Shown one piece after another: positions 1 to 8,001 of a stretch of 14,861 nucleotides of DNA. Source of the DNA: Planctomycetaceae bacterium. GTDB lineage: Bacteria > Planctomycetota > Planctomycetia > Planctomycetales > Planctomycetaceae. Location: the NCBI GenBank assembly GCA_003503535.1, contig DOCI01000220.1, positions 6,645 to 21,505 of the forward strand. Reading direction: 5' to 3'. Each line of letters starts with the position of its first letter. The stretch's first letter is position 1. The translations under genes and the position numbers were made by a program. Under the pieces are notes generated by a model. The model worked only from the letters and a program-made list of their open reading frames with translations, did no database searches and had not been told where the DNA came from.

Positions 1-114
1 CGGGCGAATATCCTCTTGATACTGCAGAGGTTCCTTAGCATAGAGATGAATTTCCGGGGGTGAAAAGGCAAATGCGATCAGAGCCAAAAAATACTTAGCT
101 TGAGAATACTTCAT
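1..114 (-). CDS. Start of a secreted PSCyt1/DUF1549-type protein (partial)
   Basis: Reading leftward from an ATG at 112-114 gives 38 codons without a stop, in frame to the window edge. The product begins MKYSQAKYFLALIAFAF, a short basic start plus hydrophobic core typical of a signal peptide. It then reads YAKEPLQYQEDIRP. A 'Y-x-x-DIRP' stretch just after a signal peptide is characteristic of the planctomycete cytochrome-C-like PSCyt1 domain, usually followed by a CxxCH haem site and DUF1549/DUF1553 domains; all of that would lie outside the window. A GAGAGA ribosome-binding-like stretch sits about 5 bases before the ATG. The trpG/pabA-like gene ends 90 bp upstream on the same strand, so readthrough is possible. 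The family call rests on a very short N-terminus and is moderate; a gene start here is more certain. Confidence 0.6.
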   Translation of the reverse strand, partial: MKYSQAKYFLALIAFAFSPPEIHLYAKEPLQYQEDIRP

Positions 115-204
115 ACTGTTCTCTCAACTTCAAATGAGGTTAGAGGATTCTCAGTGGAAAACGATCTGAAGAGGTGGATGAAACTGCAAAAACCAGACAG
201 ATGG

Positions 205-792
205 CTAAGCAGCCAGATCAAGAAAGTTTTTCAACAGAACGGTGCCGGCTTCCGTCAGAAAACTTTCTGGATGGAACTGGACGCCGTGAATCGGAAAGTC
301 GCGATGACGCAGGCCCATCAGTTCAGCCGGGTAATCTTCGTCAGCGGACCAGGCGGTGGGAATTAAACAGTCGGGGAGTGATTCCTGAGGGACAATCAAA
401 CTGTGATAGCGGGTAGCGATACTCGGGTTTTCGATGCCGGCAAAAACACCCTGTTCATCGTGGCGGATGCGCGAGACTTTGCCGTGCATGAGTCGATCTG
501 CTCGCACGACTTTGGCTCCGTAGACATCAGCGATCGATTGATGCCCCAGGCAAACACCCAATAGTGGCAATTTTGGGCCGAATTCACGAATGATTTCGCA
601 GGATAGCCCTGCTTCTTTGGGTGTGCAGGGGCCGGGCGAAATGATAATCCGTTCGGGATTCAGTTCCGCAATTTCTTCGAGGCTCGTCTGATCGTTTCTC
701 TTCACAACGATTTCCAGTGATGGATCGATTTCCCCCAACCGCTGGACGAGGTTGTAGGTGAAAGAATCGTAATTATCGAGAACAAAGATCAT
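205..792 (-). CDS. Glutamine amidotransferase, anthranilate / aminodeoxychorismate synthase component II (TrpG/PabA family)
   Basis: This 195-residue protein is a class I glutamine amidotransferase that hydrolyses glutamine and passes ammonia to a chorismate-using partner (TrpE or PabB) for tryptophan or folate synthesis in the cytoplasm. Visible motifs are LDNYDSFTYNL at 5-15, SPGPCTP at 52-58 (oxyanion region), GVCLGHQ at 79-85 with nucleophile Cys81, MHGK at 102-105, TRYHSL at 127-132, and GVQFHPES at 170-177 with the catalytic His174/Glu176 pair. Length is normal for the family. I chose the ATG at 790-792 because the protein then begins MIFVLDNYDSF, as family members do; an ATG 15 bp upstream would only add MIVVY. 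TrpG and PabA cannot be told apart by sequence here and one protein often serves both pathways. No trpE or pabB is nearby. It lies 107 bp downstream of exbD2 on the same strand with no obvious terminator between. Confidence 0.93.
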   Translation of the reverse strand: MIFVLDNYDSFTYNLVQRLGEIDPSLEIVVKRNDQTSLEEIAELNPERIIISPGPCTPKEAGLSCEIIREFGPKLPLLGVCLGHQSIADVYGAKVVRADRLMHGKVSRIRHDEQGVFAGIENPSIATRYHSLIVPQESLPDCLIPTAWSADEDYPAELMGLRHRDFPIHGVQFHPESFLTEAGTVLLKNFLDLAA

Positions 793-899
793 GTAGACCA
801 CAATCATAAACAGGACGATGGTAGCAATTGGTAATTAGTAACCCGTGAGGGAATTGTAACACCAATGGTCTGAAAAGCGACCTGCCAAGATGTCCAATC

Positions 900-1400
900 T
901 CACGTGCCGGGGCGGCGCGGGGGGGCAAATTTCACTTTTTCGACATACCGAATAACTTGCCCGTTTTGCGGATTGACATAGCCAGTGCAGGCAGAAACTG
1001 CGGAAATGACATGTCGATAGTGCAGGTTATAATCGGCATCGATTTCGACTTCGAGATCGTCCATAAAAGGATTATCCCGACGTCCAACCAAATTTCCAAC
1101 TTCTGCATTTAAGCGGTCGAAGGCCAGATTGTCGTTGCCGAGGGAAACCTGTCGCATGGAAACGCCCGCTAAAGTTCCATCCTCATTCGCAGTCAGGCGA
1201 ACCTTAATCGGTGGAATAGGAACGTCTGGAGATTCGGTTGCCTGTTGTCCGAGCGGCATATTGATGTTGAAGTCGCCTTCCAGTGGGATGATTTTCAATG
1301 TCAACATGAAGAAAATCAGCAACTGAAAGACGACGTCGATCATCGGCGCCATCTGAGCTTCAATTTTCGTTGCCGAGACTCTCGAATTTCGCAGCTTCAT
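900..1400 (-). CDS. ExbD/TolR-family biopolymer transporter (second of a pair, exbD2)
   Basis: ExbD/TolR proteins form the single-pass rotor/peg subunit that works inside an ExbB/TolQ pentamer and uses the proton motive force to do work in the periplasm. This 166-residue protein has a short basic cytoplasmic start, one membrane segment at about 18-38, and a periplasmic domain. The proton-carrying aspartate is Asp22 in the motif MAPMIDVVFQLLIFF. The periplasmic part differs clearly from its neighbour exbD1, ending in a basic, Pro-rich tail (APPRRPGT). It starts at an ATG; only a weak AGG lies upstream. It is 57 bp downstream of exbD1 and the last of the ExbB/ExbD/TPR genes. Family assignment is firm; the cargo or partner is unknown. 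Confidence 0.92.
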   Translation of the reverse strand: MKLRNSRVSATKIEAQMAPMIDVVFQLLIFFMLTLKIIPLEGDFNINMPLGQQATESPDVPIPPIKVRLTANEDGTLAGVSMRQVSLGNDNLAFDRLNAEVGNLVGRRDNPFMDDLEVEIDADYNLHYRHVISAVSACTGYVNPQNGQVIRYVEKVKFAPPRRPGT

Positions 1401-1457
1401 GGTTCAAACCTGACACTCAGTTGAGTGAGATGAATAATCGCAATAATTAGCAAAGTG

Positions 1458-1934
1458 TTATTTCACGAGTTGTTTGGCACGGAGTGAGAATTTTTCAAAT
1501 CCGTTCTCCTGAGACAGTTTGATCAATTCCTGAATGAGACCTGTGGGAGTTTCCGAATCCGCTCGAATTTCGATCGTCATTTCCTGATTCCCCTCCGGTC
1601 CGTATAAGGCCTGGGCAACCCGTTTTTCTTCCAGGAGACGACGACCATAATCGAGAACGGGAATCAGTTCATCCCCTTCAAAAATATAAGCCTCAGGATC
1701 AGTTTTTTCGCCCAGCTTGTTTCGATTGAAACCAATATTAACGACCAGAACTTTGTCTCGGGCAGCTTCTGGAGGTCGGGCCAACTGATCACTCGGGAGT
1801 TTCACACGTTCGTCGGCCTGAGTCTGCTCGAAATTTGTCACCAGCATGAAAAAGGCGATCAACTGGAACACAACATCGATCATCGGTGTCATGTCCGGTT
1901 CAAGGACCGTTGAAGCTGTTTGTTTATATCTCAT
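1458..1934 (-). CDS. ExbD/TolR-family biopolymer transporter (exbD1)
   Basis: This 158-residue ExbD/TolR-type subunit of a proton-driven inner-membrane motor has a cytoplasmic start (MRYKQTASTVLEPD), a single membrane helix at about 15-35, and a periplasmic domain of about 120 residues. The conserved proton-binding residue is Asp20 in MTPMIDVVFQLIAFF. The C-terminal region resembles the ExbD fold: TIEIRADSETP followed by an amphipathic helix and a final basic strand. The ATG at 1932-1934 has a weak GAGAA upstream. It sits 49 bp downstream of exbB1 and 57 bp upstream of exbD2, so the three genes are almost surely cotranscribed. Compared with exbD2 the membrane motif is nearly the same but the periplasmic domain has little in common, suggesting distinct roles or a heterodimer (inference). 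Confidence 0.93.
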   Translation of the reverse strand: MRYKQTASTVLEPDMTPMIDVVFQLIAFFMLVTNFEQTQADERVKLPSDQLARPPEAARDKVLVVNIGFNRNKLGEKTDPEAYIFEGDELIPVLDYGRRLLEEKRVAQALYGPEGNQEMTIEIRADSETPTGLIQELIKLSQENGFEKFSLRAKQLVK

Positions 1935-1983
1935 GACATTTCTCAGAAAGTCAAATTTTGAAGGAGAATTGTTCCGATTTTGA

Positions 1984-2832
1984 TTAAGCCGCAGGAGGCG
2001 TAGGCTGTTTGCTGGTTGGCAGACGGCTCATCAGACCTTCGCTGATCATCCCGACTTCAAGCATGTAACGGGCGACACGGTTTCGCAAAATGCTGTAGGC
2101 AACCATAGCAGGAATCGCGACGGCCAGTCCTTCGAGTGTTGTAAACAGAGCGGTTGAAATACCATCGGCCAGTTCGCTTGGCTTGGGAGCGACAGTCGCG
2201 GTAGCGATTTTCTGGAAGGAGAGAATCATCCCGTAAACCGTACCCATCAGCCCAATCATCGGAGCGACGGAAGAGATCAATGCCAGATAGCTGAGCTTGT
2301 GCTCGTAAGTCATGTTTTCTTCTTCGCCGAGTTCCTGCATCCCTTCTATGGCAGCTTCGTAACCACGATCCAGACGGCTCATGCCGACGGCCAGAATACG
2401 GGCAATCAGTGAATCATCCGCTTTGGAAAGATCGTAAGCCCCTTTGTAATCTTTGGCATCCAGTTTTCCCTGAAATTCATCGACGAAATCCTGAGGCACG
2501 AAGACATCCCGTTTAACCTGCATCACATTGGTCATGACCAATGCCATCATGACGATGGAGAGGATCAACAGAATTCCCCCGAAAATACCAGACGCTTCAA
2601 TCATCCAAATGAGGAAGCTTTTTTCTTCGGGAGCATCACTGGAACCGGAATCGGTCGCAGGTGCAGGCTCTTCAGCTGGCTCAGCCGCTGGTTCCTCTTC
2701 ACCCTGAGCGTAGGCAGTCGAAGTGAGACTGGCTGGTCCCATCACCTGCAGTCCAAAACAAAATACAAGGCTCAAGACACATAACAAGGCAATGTGCGGG
2801 CGTGATGCAGAATCTGAATGCGACAACTTCAC
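1984..2832 (-). CDS. MotA/TolQ/ExbB proton-channel protein with signal peptide and acidic linker (exbB1)
   Basis: ExbB/TolQ proteins form the pentameric proton channel around ExbD in the inner membrane. Here a hydrophobic stretch ending AYA|QG near residue 42 looks like a cleavable signal peptide. An acidic Glu/Ala/Pro-rich linker (about 43-70) follows, then membrane helices at about 81-102, 183-206 and 226-249. Core motifs are SVAPMIGLMGTVYGM before helix 2 and ISTALFTTLEGLAVAIPA in helix 3. I chose the GTG at 2830-2832 (282 residues) because GGAG (2842-2845) lies 9 bases before it; the longer TTG start at 2847 has no ribosome-binding site. The signal peptide and linker are extra compared with E. 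coli ExbB. The gene follows the 366-codon TPR gene frame by about 170 bp and leads directly into exbD1. Confidence 0.92.
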   Translation of the reverse strand: MKLSHSDSASRPHIALLCVLSLVFCFGLQVMGPASLTSTAYAQGEEEPAAEPAEEPAPATDSGSSDAPEEKSFLIWMIEASGIFGGILLILSIVMMALVMTNVMQVKRDVFVPQDFVDEFQGKLDAKDYKGAYDLSKADDSLIARILAVGMSRLDRGYEAAIEGMQELGEEENMTYEHKLSYLALISSVAPMIGLMGTVYGMILSFQKIATATVAPKPSELADGISTALFTTLEGLAVAIPAMVAYSILRNRVARYMLEVGMISEGLMSRLPTSKQPTPPAA

Positions 2833-3000
2833 GAGGGTGTTCTCCAAACCAATAGCTTTTTTTAGCGATTTTCAATCGACAGAGATCGAAAAGAGACTCT
2901 GTTTACATGAAAAATGTTAAGTTCCAATAATGACGAACCGGGTATCCAGAAGCAACTGGCCAAGCTGATAATCTTATCTGTTTGAGCCAAATTGCTGACT

Positions 3001-4077
3001 TTAAACTCCGGAGAGTTTCTTAGTCCAGGGACTGTTAGGGTATTTTGTTTCTAAACTTGCTCTGGCTTCTTCGGCACGGCCGGGTTGCCCAACGGCTGGC
3101 CAGAGTTTCGCCAGATTGTACAATGCTTCCGCGTGATAGTCCTGCTGACCAGAAAAAAGAATATCAACCAGCAGATAAGCCAGAATGGCTTCCTGAGTTT
3201 TGCCTTGTCCTAATAGAGCCGTTCCTCTCAGGACTTGTGCTTCTCCCTGCAGACGAGAATCGGATTCCTGAGCATTGGAAATAACATCTGCAAGTAATGT
3301 AAGTGCCTGATCATATTGATTTTTGATATTCAGGCATTTGGCCTTACCAAGTTTCGCTTCGAGCTGACGCTGCTTGGAGGATTCGTCTTTGGCGGGAGCT
3401 TTCAAAACGGCATCGAAAGCCGATAACGCCTGGTCGACCTGATTTTGAGCCAGCATGACACGGGCTTTTGAGGATTGTGCAGAAAGTTTCCAGTCATCAA
3501 AAGGTGAATTCTCCAATGAAGTGAACGCTGCTTCGGCCTGTGTATAATCGTTGGTAGCCAGATAAAGTCGTCCCAGATAATCGATCGCTTCGTAATAGCG
3601 AAAACTGGTGATATTTCCGTCAGTAAATGCTTTCATTCGGGCGACCGCTTCAGGCATCCGGGCAGAATCGGCCAGGGCCGCTTTAGCAAGTGCACGAGCA
3701 ATGAAGAATTGCGTATCGGTACGAACATTTGTCGCTGTTACTGGCAAACCATCCAGAACAGTTTGAAGGCTGGAAATCGCAGCATCGTAATTGCCGTTGG
3801 CTTCCTGACCGATTGCCGCCTTTAACGTAGCAGGAGCGGCATCCCATTCGATCAATTCGATATCGTTAGCCGGAATTTCAACTTCCGCCCCGGTTTGCTG
3901 CTTCACTTTGATTGCTGTTTTGGAGATCGAGGTGACTTCTCCGGAAATTCGGTTCTCCTGACTTTTGCGGGTGATAATATCTATCGCCATTGCATTTGTT
4001 GTCAGACAGATGCCAGCCAGTGAAGCCATCAATAACATTAAAATTGAACGATCAACTCTCACGAGATTCTCCGTCAT
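3001..4077 (-). CDS. Exported TPR protein with an N-terminal small beta-domain
   Basis: This ~358-residue protein has a signal peptide ending NAMA|ID near residue 31. A small strand-rich segment follows (ISGEVTSISKTAIKVKQQ to DIELIEWD) that reads like an SH3-like or LSm-like beta-barrel. The rest is TPR-type helical repeats: NGNYDAAISSLQTVL, TNDYTQAEAAFTSL, QNQVDQALSAFDAVL, KNQYDQALTLLADVI, QGKTQEAILAYLLV and VGQPGRAEEARASL. TPRs usually hold protein partners, so a periplasmic scaffold role with the ExbB/ExbD motor is likely, comparable in idea to CpoB/YbgF next to Tol-Pal. The ATG at 4075-4077 is used here. A GTG at 4060-4062 is a real alternative because GGAG lies 6 bases before it and it still leaves a good signal peptide. 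A further GTG at 4099-4101 is less likely. The large TPR gene ends 78 bp upstream. Confidence 0.85.
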   Translation of the reverse strand: MTENLVRVDRSILMLLMASLAGICLTTNAMAIDIITRKSQENRISGEVTSISKTAIKVKQQTGAEVEIPANDIELIEWDAAPATLKAAIGQEANGNYDAAISSLQTVLDGLPVTATNVRTDTQFFIARALAKAALADSARMPEAVARMKAFTDGNITSFRYYEAIDYLGRLYLATNDYTQAEAAFTSLENSPFDDWKLSAQSSKARVMLAQNQVDQALSAFDAVLKAPAKDESSKQRQLEAKLGKAKCLNIKNQYDQALTLLADVISNAQESDSRLQGEAQVLRGTALLGQGKTQEAILAYLLVDILFSGQQDYHAEALYNLAKLWPAVGQPGRAEEARASLETKYPNSPWTKKLSGV

Positions 4078-4155
4078 ATATTGGGGTGCAGTCAAAGGCA
4101 CCAGTCAGTGTTCACAATGAATGATGATGCGACGAATCGCATTTGATTTCAGAAT

Positions 4156-7100
4156 TTATTCGGCGGTCGGCGGTCTTTTTCGAGCCTTCAGTTTGGCGGT
4201 TTCCTCGGGAGTCAGCTTCCGCTTGCGAGGTTGTTCGCCAGCAGGCCGCTTTTTCCCGGCAGCGGGATCTGCTTTTTGTTGAGCAGCCGCTTTTTTCGCG
4301 GCAGCCCTCTGAGCAGCAACTTTAGGATCGACTGGTCGTTGTTGTTCGGTCGGTTTGCTTTTTCGAGGCGGGTCTGCCGAAGCAGGTGCCGCAGGCTTGG
4401 TTTTACGACGTGGTTCTTCAATCGTTTTAGGCATGGTTGCGACCATTTCCGCAGTCGAACGACGAGTTGATTTTTTGCTCGACTTCATCGTGTAACCGAT
4501 AATCCCGAGACCAAATAAACCAACCACGCCCATCAGAATATAGTTACTCAGCTGGCTTTTTGGCTCGGGTGGCTTAGGGGGAGCTTCATCGACAACGACT
4601 GGAATTGCGTTTGCCTCACCAGAATCGTAATTGCTTCCTGATGAGTTTCCCTTTGCAAGCAGGCTGCCTGGATCTGGCTTCTCTAATGGAACTGCTGCTT
4701 GGCCAAGGTTTGTTTGAACCTTACGATAGAGTTCATCGAATTTGTCCCACCAGGGAGTGTCGACAAGATCTGGGCTAAGTCGGGCAAAGGTAACAATATC
4801 GGCTTTGGCACGCATGAGTTGTTCTTCTGAAGCTTTCAGGTCGGATGCAAAATCGGCATATTGCACTCGGCTTTCAGCCAGATGGTATTGAACCTCCCGG
4901 TTTCTCTCGATGTATTCCGGCGGAGCAGCTCCCCCATCAATAATCATCAGCAGACGTTTTCCGATGTTCCCCCAACCCCAGATCGAAGCCCCGTCTGCCT
5001 CCTTGCCGCGAACAGCAATCAGAAATTTCTCAGGTTCGCGATCCGCATTTCCCCAAGCCTGATACACATCCGCAGCTGCGATTTGTGCATCGAGAGCTTT
5101 GGGATTATCTGCAAGGATAATTTTGACATTTTCCTCTGCGGAAGTAAAATCGCCTTCCTCAATCTGGCAATTCACGAGGCGCAAGCGGACCCCCATGAGG
5201 CGTGCTGGATCAATAAATTTCGTGTCGTTCTTTCCGCGAGTAATAATTTCCTGATAGGTCTTTGAAGCGGAACTGTAATACTGCTTCGCTTTCTGAGGCT
5301 CCTCGGAAGTCCCCTCGGCCAGTCCGAAATATGTTTCCGCAATCCAGATCAGAGAACTGTAATTCTGACCGCTTTTCCGGTTAAAAAGAGTCGTCAGGAA
5401 GGACTCAAATCCACTGCGGACATCGGACAGTCGTTGCTGATCGCCCTGTTTTCTGAGACGTTCGAGTTCATTCTGTAATTCCCGACCGAGTTCCACGTAA
5501 ACTGCAGTCAGTGCTTCGCCACCTGATTGACCAGCGACTTTCTCCAGTTGAGTTCGAGCTTCTTCGGCTTTGTCAAGCTGTTTTGTTCCGATATAAGCCC
5601 GCAGCAGTTGCTGATAGGCAAAGCTGGCAAAGTTCGTACTTTTGACGTTGGACTCTTCTTTCGGGCGGGGCTTCCCTTCCTCAACGGCAACTGCCTTAAC
5701 TACCGAATGGGGTTCGACCGTTAAATACTCAACCGCTTTTGCGTCATTTCCTCGCATAATTTCAATTTGAGAGAGTGAGACCTTGGCACGAACTAATTCC
5801 GGTGGAGATTCCCGATTTTCCGGGAGCCCTTTTTGACGTGCTTCGATTCCACTGGCCAGGTATTTGGCAGCTTGATTCTGCCACTCCTTCAATTCCTGTG
5901 GAGTTGCTTCGCTGCTTTCTTTGACGATCGCATTCAGATAGGCATTCCAGTACGCCTGACCGGCTTCAAGTTGAGCGGTTGCATATTGCGGCACAGTATC
6001 AGGAACTTCGGAGTACCATTTTGCGGCTTCGAGCGGTTCTTCATACAGGCGATAGATACGCCCCATTTCCATACGGGCATCGGTCGCCCGGTCAGAATTC
6101 GGCCAGTTCGTGGCGATCCGTTCGCAGGTATCCACCATCATGTTGAGGATATCTTTTTTCTGATCTTTGGGGGCATCATTCACGGCTTGCATTAATCCAG
6201 CCATTGCCAGATAAGCACCATCCAGAGCCATCGTCGGATCGGAATTCATGGCTCGTGATGCGACGTAATCTCCGACCACTGCCGTTTCAAAACTTTTTCG
6301 CTGCAGATAGAACATGTAGGCCAGTCGATACCGAGTCGCATTGATTTGCGAAATGTCGGTTGCCGGAGTTACCAGATTCAGAGCGAGTCTGTAAAGACGT
6401 TCTGTCTCGCTTAATACGGCCTGCAATTCGCCTTCGACATTGGCGATTTCTTCTTTGTTGCCGGTCTTTTCTGCAGCTTTGAGTTGTTCGCGAAGTTTGC
6501 CGATTTGTTCGAGTAAGCTATTCGCGGTCCCAAATGCAGAATCGAAATCCTTGGGGTCTCCTGGCTCACGATCCAAAGCGACCAACACACGTTGGATCAT
6601 GCTGTTGGAAACGTCTTTATAAGGGCCGGCATACTTATTGATTTCGCGGGCATTTTCGAGGGCTTGTCGAAGAAGTCGCGTTCTGTCGGATTCGACTGTC
6701 GTGCGATCCATCGCCAGTTTTTCCTGGGCCTGAGCCATTTCCCAGCGAATTCCCAGTCCCGTTGTCGAGCGAGCGAAAGCGCGATTCGCTTTGAGCCACT
6801 CGTCGGCTTCCATAATAACGAGTTGATAATCCTTACGTGTCTCATGATTCAGGCAGATCAGACGGAAATGACGCACCTGACCTTGCAGTCGCTGCAAACC
6901 AGCCGACTTGCCCGGATGGCTGAGCAGTTCATCGTAAATCCCGATCGCCTTGCGGATATCGTCCTGTTCTTCGAAACACTTTCCCTGCATTGTACGTGCG
7001 AATAAGCCGGCATACTGACTGCGATACTTCGTGTGGAGGTCTTCGAATTCAAGCGAAGCTTTACGAAGCGTCTCCAGATATTTATCAGAACCTTTGTCGT

Positions 7101-7758
7101 AGGTTTGAGCTTCTTCATAAGTGCAGGAGGCGAGGTCGAGCTGAGCCCGCATGAACAAGCCTTCTACCGTTTCTCTTTGAGCCCGCTTTTCTTTTTCATC
7201 TTCGGGAATAAACACCCCGAAACTTTCCCAGAGTGTTTTGTAGGAATCGTTGGCGTTCTGGAAGATCTTACGAGCCGTTCCAATCAAGGCACGGGCATCC
7301 TGTTGAAACTTAGCCCGGTTTTCCACATTCGATGGGGAATGGGACTGCCAGATCAATACGCGGGCTTTCCCCAGCATAATATTGGCAAGTTCGGTATTGG
7401 CCCGAGGGGCAAGTTCATGTTTGGGGGAATCTTTCAGGAATTTTTCCAGAAATGCCTGAGCCTGATCGAGTTGTTCGGTTTGAGCTTCCGGACTTTGCAC
7501 ATAGCCGGAACTTGCCAGTAATGTCAGTGCACGCTCATAAGGTAATATCTGCTTAATCTCCTGAGGAACATCTGGACGTTCCTCCAGAGTTTGCAGGTAT
7601 TGCATGGCCGTGTCGTAATATTGCCGTTCCCTCAAACCTTCCAGGAATTTCAGGTACGGCTCACCAGCGGTTGCCGAATTGATAAATATCACATTCAGAG
7701 TCAACAGGAAGATAATTCCCGGAAGTCTACTGGAAATCATTCGACCAGAGTGACTCAT
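4156..7758 (-). CDS. Giant exported TPR protein with C-terminal membrane anchor and basic cytoplasmic tail
   Basis: This protein has about 1200 residues. It opens with a signal peptide (MISSRLPGIIFLLTLNVIF, cleavage near SATA|GEP). About 1040 residues of mostly helical sequence with many TPR-like units follow, such as RQYYDTAMQYLQTL, RKAIGIYDELLSH, EEPLEAAKWYSEVP, TKQLDKAEEARTQL and EGDFTSAEENVKII. Then come a Pro-rich hinge (DEAPPKPPEPK), one membrane helix (YILMGVVGLFGLGIIGYTM) and a 109-residue Lys/Ala/Pro-rich tail with many basic runs. The positive tail predicts that the C-terminus is cytoplasmic and the TPR body periplasmic. No enzyme motif is visible. The start is uncertain: ATGs at 7758, 7740 and 7812 are in frame and none has a clear Shine-Dalgarno; 7758 or 7740 gives a normal signal peptide. 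It lies between exbB2 and the smaller TPR gene on the same strand, which suggests a scaffold or force-transmitting partner (inference). Confidence 0.85.
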   Translation of the reverse strand: MSHSGRMISSRLPGIIFLLTLNVIFINSATAGEPYLKFLEGLRERQYYDTAMQYLQTLEERPDVPQEIKQILPYERALTLLASSGYVQSPEAQTEQLDQAQAFLEKFLKDSPKHELAPRANTELANIMLGKARVLIWQSHSPSNVENRAKFQQDARALIGTARKIFQNANDSYKTLWESFGVFIPEDEKEKRAQRETVEGLFMRAQLDLASCTYEEAQTYDKGSDKYLETLRKASLEFEDLHTKYRSQYAGLFARTMQGKCFEEQDDIRKAIGIYDELLSHPGKSAGLQRLQGQVRHFRLICLNHETRKDYQLVIMEADEWLKANRAFARSTTGLGIRWEMAQAQEKLAMDRTTVESDRTRLLRQALENAREINKYAGPYKDVSNSMIQRVLVALDREPGDPKDFDSAFGTANSLLEQIGKLREQLKAAEKTGNKEEIANVEGELQAVLSETERLYRLALNLVTPATDISQINATRYRLAYMFYLQRKSFETAVVGDYVASRAMNSDPTMALDGAYLAMAGLMQAVNDAPKDQKKDILNMMVDTCERIATNWPNSDRATDARMEMGRIYRLYEEPLEAAKWYSEVPDTVPQYATAQLEAGQAYWNAYLNAIVKESSEATPQELKEWQNQAAKYLASGIEARQKGLPENRESPPELVRAKVSLSQIEIMRGNDAKAVEYLTVEPHSVVKAVAVEEGKPRPKEESNVKSTNFASFAYQQLLRAYIGTKQLDKAEEARTQLEKVAGQSGGEALTAVYVELGRELQNELERLRKQGDQQRLSDVRSGFESFLTTLFNRKSGQNYSSLIWIAETYFGLAEGTSEEPQKAKQYYSSASKTYQEIITRGKNDTKFIDPARLMGVRLRLVNCQIEEGDFTSAEENVKIILADNPKALDAQIAAADVYQAWGNADREPEKFLIAVRGKEADGASIWGWGNIGKRLLMIIDGGAAPPEYIERNREVQYHLAESRVQYADFASDLKASEEQLMRAKADIVTFARLSPDLVDTPWWDKFDELYRKVQTNLGQAAVPLEKPDPGSLLAKGNSSGSNYDSGEANAIPVVVDEAPPKPPEPKSQLSNYILMGVVGLFGLGIIGYTMKSSKKSTRRSTAEMVATMPKTIEEPRRKTKPAAPASADPPRKSKPTEQQRPVDPKVAAQRAAAKKAAAQQKADPAAGKKRPAGEQPRKRKLTPEETAKLKARKRPPTAE

Positions 7759-7917
7759 AGCGGTGGAAATACTTCCATTGAGCTTGGTGCAAAAATGCCA
7801 ACAGTGTGTCATTGTTTAACTCATATCGAGGAACAGCGAGTGAGATCAAAATAACTGAAATCACTCGGAAAGTGTGAAGTGAGATTCGCGTGATGTAGAC
7901 ACCACAGAACTAACTAC

Positions 7918-7945
7918 ATTATTCGATTTCTTGATAGGTTCGCAA
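7918..7945 (-). promoter_or_regulatory. Possible sigma70-type promoter before the giant TPR gene
   Basis: On the minus strand TTGCGA (7945-7940) is followed after 16 bases by AATAAT (7923-7918), with 4/6 and 5/6 matches to the bacterial -35 and -10 consensus. It lies about 160-180 bp upstream of the likely TPR start and inside the ~240-bp gap behind exbB2, so it could drive the TPR-ExbB-ExbD genes separately from exbB2. Planctomycete promoters are poorly defined; this is a weak call. Confidence 0.25.
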
Positions 7946-8001
7946 TCCACTACGAAAAAACGGGCTTAAGTTCTTGAAAATCAAATGAGTGCAGCCAGAC
8001 T

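Noticed and set aside
100..416. Two plus-strand open frames over the start of the window
   Set aside because: They run antisense to the well-supported TrpG/PabA gene and the partial PSCyt1-like gene and show no protein features.
2879..2902. Inverted repeat ACAGAG/CTCTGT between the small TPR gene and exbB1 as a terminator
   Set aside because: Only six pairs with a 12-base loop and no proper T-run on the minus strand; the genes could still be cotranscribed.
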